Shown: one piece after another, positions 56,839 through 64,000 of the stretch | Layout of the letters: each line of letters begins with the position of its first letter | Position numbering within the stretch: the first letter of the stretch is position 1 | Assembly: GCA_034769895.1 (NCBI GenBank) | Contig: CM068371.1 | Span: 404,657,969 to 404,721,968, forward strand | DNA: 64,000 nt | Origin: Magicicada septendecula | Lineage: Eukaryota > Arthropoda > Insecta > Hemiptera > Cicadidae | Direction: 5' to 3' | The notes under the pieces: generated by a model | The model's database searches: none | What the model saw: only the letters and a program-made list of their open reading frames with translations | What the model was told of the DNA's origin: nothing | Position numbers and translations under genes: made by a program

Positions 56839-59800
56839 ACATTTGAGCATTTATGAATGTCTATAAAAATATATTATTTTACATACACATTGGAACCTCT
56901 CGTTACCAGACTTAATTGACGGTGTGAGTCACACCGTATTCATAATTACTATTTATTTTAGTTTAATAATTATTAAGTTACACAAATATGTCTTTGAAGA
57001 TGGCCTTATTGTGTTCTTGACATGTTCTGTACAATACGGTAGTAGTTTAAAAAAGAAAAAACTTATAACACCATGGTTGTAGTAGGCAGAGGGAGGTTTT
57101 GAAAGGTGTGAAATTGAGGTTTCTTACCCCCTAAGAAGGAGGTTAGGTTTCTTACTCAGCTAAAAATCGTAATATTTAATAATATCCGTGTTCTTTTATA
57201 ACAGTATCACTTAGTCTACATGCAAATAGAAATCTGTTTCAGGACAGGCATTTATATTCTACCGTGAACTTCCTCTAAGACATAAGATAGTTGACAATTT
57301 TTTTATTTAGGCCTATATACGGTATTGGAATACTACACATTACAGCCAAGGCGGGGTACACTTCAGCAGAAGATAGTTATAAATATTGTTAGGAGGTGAA
57401 TGATCAAAATATTTACCCCCTCAGTTTTGTTGAACTAATTAAATTATTAATTAAAATTATGCATACGCCCATGGAGACTAACATAATATTTAACGCTGGA
57501 GACATACACTGTGAAGTAGCGAATGAGAAAGAGAGTACAACTTAGGAGAATTTTAGACTTCCCTTTAATATCAGAATACATTAGCAGAGTAATATCCTAG
57601 AAATGGATGACAGGCTACAGTAAGTATTGAAGTATTGTTAACACAGCATCAACTTTACGCAAATACATTAAAAAGGAAACAAGATTTTTATACACAACGA
57701 AAACTATAAGAATGGCGAATTACAAGCCTTGAACCACACTATACCCCACAAATTATGTTACGAAGTGAGAAGAGATATGAATAAAATGGGGATGCAAATA
57801 AGGAATGGTGTGTAAGAGAAGGGGACAGAAAATGAAAGTCAGACTTTGAGTAAAAAGAAAGAGGCACTTACTTACGCTTACTATCTTTACGCGCACAGCG
57901 GAGGGGGTGGAGCATGAGTTACGAAGGACGGAGGTTAGTAACTTGGGACGCAGTATAGAAAACAAGGCATATTGTGGACGCAGTTTAGTCCATTTACCCT
58001 GCTTTGTGCACTTTGATTGTATCGTGGTTCCAGGTGAATGCAGCATCTGTTAGGGTGCCATCAACACGCGCCTCCACTATTCTCATTACTGACCAGCCAC
58101 CCCTGTCATTATCAACCCTCAACTCGCATCAACGAAATTCCACATCTGCGCGTTGTTACTCTTTGTTTAGGAATGTTAACGTTCTCTTATGGTCTGTTGA
58201 CCCTCAATACACTTCAACAACACAATTTCATGGCGTATATTTAATTTTGCCATTGTGTATTGAATACTGACAGCTGTTTTCCGCACAACACATAGAACTG
58301 GCCACACCCAAACCGACCGGAAAATTCGATGGCTTCTGAAGCACTTATTGATTCCTTCCACGTCACAGTATACTTTTCATGTATACATTCTGCATTAATA
58401 ATTAAAACATAATTACCCGACAAATAAAAACCCATTGGGGATGACACAGGATGGCATAGAACCCTCTACAAAGCTTAACGCGGTACTTAATTATATTTTA
58501 CTATACAATAAGACATTCGTCATCAGACAGAAAAACAATGCTTATGAAGGTTAAGGTTTTAGTCTATCATGAAATATCGGAAGTGGCTTCGTCCTCTTCT
58601 GTTCAGGTAAGAAACCTAGATTCAATGTATATTTCCCCATTTTTAATATAGTTTTTTGTACGATGATACATGCACATAATGGCATAATAAATTATTAAAC
58701 AACTAACTTAACAAACGACAGAAATAATATTGCTACAAGTAGATCTATCTGTTTAAATTTAATAAGATACTTCACGAAATATCCCAAAAGAATATTTCGT
58801 AACAGCCTGTATATTAAAAAATAGTTTTCAAGTTTAAAAAAACAGGTACAAAAGGTTTCACATATGGCATGATTACATTTATTTTTAATAACTGATACAT
58901 ATACAGTTTTGAGGCTTTAGCAGACTATCGGATACGAAGAATTTTTCAGCCTAAGACCAACTGAGACTGTAGAACTGTGGAAACGAATACCCAAAAAGGT
59001 ACACCTCGTGTACAATAAATGTAGGTGAAACGTAATGCTCACACCACACTACCTTTCTTGTACGTCATATTACTTTCCCAGGCAGCCTACACCGTTTCAA
59101 TGACACGAAAAAAGAGTCTGTTATCGTCATGATCATAATCACCATCATCATCGTCACACAATGAAACAAAAGTTATAGTTGAATTTTGAAATAATTAAAA
59201 AAAAACAATGTTTTGGATCAATACCCCACCACTAAGCTCACTCTTTCAGTTTTTGGGGATGTTTAGAAAATGCTTGAATGTCAGCGATAAGAAATGAATT
59301 ACTGGGATTGAAGAGATTGTAAAAAAATTGCGTGTGAAGAGGGATCTGCGGAGAGTCGACATGCTGGATAATTCCCACCGAATTTCTCTGCATCTACACG
59401 TTGTAAAAATATGCGATTAAGTAGGCTTATATTCTATCTGCCGAGGGGAAAACTGCAAAATAGGAAGTCGAAATATAGGCACACGCACGCGCGCGCGCAC
59501 GTATAATTCGGGCTACACTTTCTTACATTTGGGATCCCATAGCTTAAAATCTATAATTATTCTATCTGGAATAAGATACCATATTTTATGTAGTGAAGGA
59601 CTTTGAGCTGAAACGAAGAAATAAAGAGAAATACTCTGGCTTATTTCTTTCCTATTTTATGAAATACTGAGAAAGCGGAATAAGGACATAAAATTAGAAG
59701 GAACGCGATTGGATGGCTGCGTTCAGTAAACATGCACACACACTAAAAAACACAAGATTCCACAACACCTTAGGACGAAAATAGCACAACCATGGGCCTT

Positions 59801-60164
59801 TCACAAAGGGCAAATTGAAAACAATATGCAAACTGAAAATAACGCACAGAACAAAATGGTACACAAAACGGAATGAACGAATCAGACACTGATCAAAGGT
59901 TAGTGATGTAAAGAGAATTTATAAATACATAAATTACATAAATCGTTTTGAAATCGACAATGCTTGTCAAGTTGCCAGAATTAAAGATACTGGATGGAGT
60001 AGTACAATCACTAGATGAAGACCATGTAAAGAGAAAGAAGAGGGGAATACCGATTGGGCTTTAGTGTGATAAAAGTAAAAGAGTTTTTGATGTATGGGAG
60101 TTGCAGAGAATACAGGAAACTGGCGAGGCATAAGGGAGACCTATATCTATGGAGAACACATTGA

Positions 60165-60165
<1 letters not shown>
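56839..60165. other. Unrecognised region
   Basis: No supported gene. Open frames at 57753-58447 overlap on both strands and show no domain. A small CG-alternating run lies near 59487-59500 and one interspersed repeat copy at 59377-59435. Confidence 0.35.
59377..59435 (+). repeat. Interspersed repeat copy a (59 bp core)
   Basis: ACCGAATTTCTCTGCATCTA at its start and GTAGGCTTATATTCT at its end. It matches 61762-61820 with about four substitutions. Confidence 0.8.

Positions 60166-60227
<62 letters not shown>
60166..60227. repeat. (GT)n microsatellite, about 62 bp
   Basis: Perfect GT dinucleotides. Confidence 0.97.
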
Positions 60228-60228
<1 letters not shown>

Positions 60229-60469
60229 AGGCCAATATTTATAATGTTCTAAGAATGGCCTATGAGTAACACAGCTTAAAAAGAAAAGATTCTAACGTCT
60301 AAAGATTCAAACACGAAATATAAACTAAACAGCTTTTTTGATTCTTGGATTTTCTTGTTCCAGATGTCCAGGTGTCCGAGTACCAATAATGATTTGTATA
60401 CATTTCCTTTCCGTCAAGAAACACTAATACAGTATTTCAGATAACAAGTTTTTAAAAGATTTTTTAATT

Positions 60470-61261
60470 TTGATGTCTATGCATTAAATAGACGATGTTG
60501 TGCGACAATTGAACGAAAAAATAAACCCTGGAATTCTATTGATACCATCCAGTCAGTGTATCGATACATTGTTATTTGCGGATGATCAGGTTATCCAAAA
60601 AACAGAAAAAGATCTCCAGTTAGCAGTTTTCCACTTGAGCCAAATATGCAAAGAATATAATCTTAGAATATCAACCCATAAAATAAAAGTTATGGCCTTT
60701 AGAGGAAAGCATCGGATACGTTCCAAGATAATTATAAACAATCAGCCTATAGAACAGGTATCTCATTTCAGTTTTCTAGGGTGCGATGTAACTTATGAGT
60801 ATGACAGCGACATCGATATAAAAATAAATACATTTCAAATGATATGCGGTACTATACACAGAACACTTGGAAGTAAGACAAGGAAAGACACAAGATAAAA
60901 TTCTATAAAGTAATGGCAACACCTATTTTAACTCACGGAAGTGAAACTTGGACGATGATGAGAAATGAAGAACGAAGAATACAAACAAGTGAAATGAAGT
61001 TCTTGAGGAAAACCAAAGGTTGCACCCTTAGAGATCAAACACGAAATGAAGATATAAGAACCGAGTTAAATGTATATTCTGTGGCCAGCAGAATAAGGGA
61101 ATGTCAAAAAAATGGAGGCAGCAAATAGAGAGAATGGAAGATATGAAGCAACCTAAACAAGTAATACGATACAGACCTAAGGGAAGACGAGATATAAGTA
61201 GACCAAGGAAGAGATGGCTTCAGTGAAGTCGGAACAGGCTGTAAGCTTATACCTTGACGTG
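60470..61261 (+). pseudogene. LINE 3' fragment, family 2 (plus copy)
   Basis: Enters at IDDVVRQLNEKI, then LLFADDQVIQKTEKDLQL (FADD box), YNLRISTHKIKVMAFRGK and VSHFSFLGCDVTYEYDSD (60500-60898). A one-base shift follows, then THGSETWTMMRNEERRIQ and LRDQTRNEDIRTELNVYS (60913-61128), and a degraded GRRDISRPRKRW-like tail to about 61225. It parallels 45149-46140 almost residue by residue and ends in a GAA microsatellite. It is 5'-truncated shortly before the RT motif C and carries stops and shifts. Confidence 0.87.
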
Positions 61262-61346
61262 GAGAAGAAGAAGAAGAAGAAGAAGAAGAAGAAGAAGAAG
61301 AAGAAGAAGAAGAAGAAGAAGAAGAAGAAGAAGAAGAAGAAGAAGA
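61262..61346. repeat. (GAA)n tail of the LINE, about 28 units
   Basis: Uninterrupted triplets directly after the LINE 3' end, corresponding to the short GAA tail of the sister copy. Confidence 0.95.
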
Positions 61347-62295
61347 GATGCATTAAATACTAATAGACTGACATATTAAAAGAAGAGTTTTGAAGAATAA
61401 CAGTGATGGCGAAACAAGTATTTCAGAATAAGAGGACTTTGCTGCCCAATAAACAGCAAAATGTTGAGATTACAAAGGCTTTTATTAAAGCTTTTGTTTC
61501 GAATATGGGTGTGATCGCTTGAAAAAATCTTGAAGCTGCGGAAATGGAGGAGACTCGCCAAAACAAGTTGGCGACGAGAGGACGCGTAATTATGAAGCTT
61601 CTGTTAAGGAAAGGAGAAAAGGTTTTGCTAAACAGAATACGGATTAGGAGAGGAATATGTTTAGGAAGAGATTGAGGTGGCGGCCTACAGTATGTCGTAC
61701 TTGGGAAGGGAGATTGATTTTGGCTGTTACGCCGAGAAGAAGGTTTGGATGGAGAGTTCCTACCGAATTTCTCTGCATCTACATGCTGTACAAATATGGG
61801 ATTAAGTAGGCTTATATTCTAGTAATAAACAACTAATAATATGGATATTATATAACTAATAATTATGGATATTATACATATGCTCTTGTAGGGGGATAGG
61901 ACCATGTGTAAGTGGGGACAAGACTGCCTTTAGGGATGAACAGTACGTAATACACTACACGAACATCAGTTATACTGAATTACTATGTTTCTCAAGAGCA
62001 TTGCACTTAGGTAGCCTGTTAACAGTTTGTTACGATTAAAAACCTAGTGGTGTAAAATAATTCCATGTCGCCATGAACTAAGGCTAAGGGAATAATAACG
62101 TCCAAGTTCGATGTAGTGTTTACAAACCTTGTTTATTTTACAAGATTATAGGCCCTACGTAATCTACGAAGTCTTTACAAGACTCACATCCCTACGTAGA
62201 AAATACTACTTGTATGGTGTTCTACGTATCCAGTTATGCAATACTACTAAGCGACTTGTAAACCTGGCACTATGAAAACTGAAAACTTAGTACGA
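61347..62295. other. Unrecognised spacer
   Basis: No coding motif; contains repeat copy b at 61762-61820. Confidence 0.35.
61762..61820 (+). repeat. Interspersed repeat copy b (59 bp core)
   Basis: Same orientation as copy a at 59377-59435. The family is unknown; the flanks are unalike apart from a few bases upstream. Confidence 0.8.
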
Positions 62296-62740
62296 GACAA
62301 GCCTACGGAATGCACTCACTAGTATCATTGTCATTACACACATCGGAAACGTGTTTTCAAGCAGAGTACTGGTCCCTTAGTTACGATCATCGACCAGAGA
62401 CACAATAAACATGAATAACCTGCAACGAGAATCGAACGCAACGAAGTCGACAGTTTCAGTCAATTATTACTGAAACAAGTAGTAATTCTAATGAAAATAG
62501 AATAATGTACTTGCACTTCTCTGTACAGAAACCGTATTAGTTGGTTTTAAATATAGAGGTGTTTCCTGTAGGTTGCGAAATGGAGTCCTTGTATTAGTGT
62601 TGTCATTACACACGACAGAGACGTTATTCGCAGCAGCGTGCTGGTTCCTTTAGGAATAAAGAATAACCTGCACCAAGATCCGTACGCAACAAAGTCGACA
62701 GTTTCCTTCAAATATTCTTTATTTGATTTTAAATATTATA
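62296..62740. repeat. Diverged local direct duplication, period about 250-270 bp
   Basis: Blocks shared in the same order: GTCATTACACAC (about 62330 and 62602), CTGGT-CCTT (about 62369 and 62641), AATAACCTGCA (about 62415 and 62662) and AA-GTCGACAGTTTC (about 62444 and 62693). Overall identity looks around 75 percent. No coding capacity. Confidence 0.65.
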
Positions 62741-63560
62741 GGGGAGGTCTTGCTGGCAGGCTACAGTACGTAATAATTAATCAGGAAGACACATTTAACT
62801 GCAGAAAGTTGTAAATGATTTTACAGTGTTCAGTATTAATTCTGCTTAAATTACTTAGTTCTGTTTTAATCATTGCGAAGTGAATATTAACTAAAACGTC
62901 GAGATATAAACAAGAGGCCGTAAATATATGTTTTTTGTTCTTATCATTAGACTAAAATAACTAATAGTAAATTAAAAAATATATTTTACGTACGCATTTG
63001 AACAAAATAGCGAAGGGAATCATTTTCTTTTGGTGACAAGCTTCAGAGTAACTGGCCACTATTTATTAAGGAGACTATTGCAGAGAATATCAACAGAATA
63101 TGAATTATGGAATATAAAGATGCTTTGACTTTATGAATTTACTTGTAAGCCTACAAGAGAAACAGAAGAATCTCGAGAAATGTTCAGGGGCTCTTGAGAA
63201 CAAAATTAATTACTGAAATAATGAAACATGTGAATTCTCATTTTTTAAATGAAAGAGACAACATACGACGTAATAGAGTGAATCTGTCGTGGATACTCTT
63301 ATAAGCCTACGACAGTTATACGAACTGTAAGCCTAAGCTGCTTTGATTACTCAGTTCTTTCAAGGTTTATCTGTTTTTCATTGTGAGTATGTCACGGAAT
63401 ATGAGTAAAATCACGGATTTAAGTCCTTTCTACGTACAAAATTATTTATTTTAATCTGTATATGTAACCCGTAACCTTTATCTCAACTCTTTCCGCCGTA
63501 TGTCCATTTATCCGTCCCTATTCTCTATTCTCCCTCTATCCTTTTCTTATTTTTTCTGTC

Positions 63561-63563
<3 letters not shown>
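62741..63563. other. Unrecognised AT-rich spacer
   Basis: Nothing recognised. Confidence 0.4.

Positions 63564-63603
<40 letters not shown>
63564..63603. repeat. (CT)n microsatellite, about 40 bp
   Basis: Perfect CT dinucleotides, followed by a short CACACGCACGCACACA-like stretch. Confidence 0.95.
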
Positions 63604-63604
<1 letters not shown>

Positions 63605-64000
63605 ATACACGCACGCACACAGTATTAATATCTGCAGCGAGAGTTTCCAGTTGTCAGTGGCTTTTCTTCCAATCATATCTAATCTCTTTTATAGAATTAA
63701 GAGATCACATCATACAATTCCCCATTGAATGCAACTATAGAAAGAAGAATAGGTTAGCTTCTGTTTTATATCTCAGTTAGAATGCATTTGAAATTTAAAG
63801 GCAGAAAATTGATATAATAACAGAAAACTGTTTAAACCAAACGAGGTAACCCATAATTACAAGGAGATGAGATGAAATGCCAGTAGAATTTAATTTTCCC
63901 ACTTGACGAGGAGAGGGTTGGCGGGTTATTAGCAGTTCCCTTGTTTGCATGCACCGAGTGCACACACATTATACTGATGTGGTTTAATTAAGCGTAGTAG
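63604..64000. other. Unrecognised end of window
   Basis: No feature seen. Confidence 0.4.

Noticed and set aside
57753-58447. Possible host exons
   Set aside because: Overlapping frames on both strands, no recognisable domain, no convincing splice sites or codon bias.

Overview
The window looks like intergenic, repeat-dense DNA from an AT-rich arthropod genome, most likely an insect. The inference rests on repeat content: Gypsy-type LTR retrotransposons, I/Jockey-type and other LINEs, Penelope-like elements (PLEs), a hAT remnant and long GA, GT, CT and GAA microsatellites. I could not support any intact host gene, tRNA or rRNA. All recognisable coding sequence is transposon-derived, and only one element (Gypsy B, 26597-37830) has full-length open frames. 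I cannot name the species.

Layout. 1-140 is the 3' end of a LINE. 840-1795 is a decayed minus-strand PLE fragment. 1895-4276 is a solo long terminal repeat (LTR) of about 2.4 kb. 6190-7260 is a hAT remnant with terminal inverted repeats. 7883-11764 is an almost complete but frameshifted EN-RT-RNase H LINE bounded by a 14-bp target duplication. 13371-13833 is a foldback element. 14138-17475 is a second solo LTR, of 3.3 kb. 20971-42300 is one large nest: an old minus-strand Gypsy element (A) whose 3' LTR was hit by a head-to-head pair of PLE copies (22901-25345) and whose 3' untranslated region was hit by a young plus-strand Gypsy element (B). B has 2.6-kb LTRs that differ by only about three positions by eye. 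42700-48720 is a run of LINE fragments in both orientations. One of them is split by a 681-bp inverted-repeat transposon (46555-47235) with a 6-bp target duplication. 48720-64000 is mostly unrecognised sequence with more LINE tails, microsatellites, a compact nested palindrome (56240-56838) and a possible minus-strand core promoter near 55466.

The most unusual signal is a scatter of hammerhead-ribozyme-like motifs (CTGANGA box, short stem II, GAAA, short near-palindromic stem III, NUH site, short stem I). Three lie downstream of PLE reading frames, as published for PLE pseudo-LTRs. The others sit in two short inverted-repeat elements with no coding capacity (13371-13833 and 56240-56838), always in head-to-head pairs or nests. 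These look like non-autonomous, PLE-related or retrozyme-like units and are the best candidates here for something undescribed. All were folded by eye, and every copy has at least one unpaired base between the first core box and stem II, so activity is unproven.

Insertion order from nesting: Gypsy A first, then the PLE pair and Gypsy B independently. LINE 46470-48270 precedes the inverted-repeat element inside it. Three long-LTR insertions (both solo LTRs and Gypsy A) are all flanked by ATAT.
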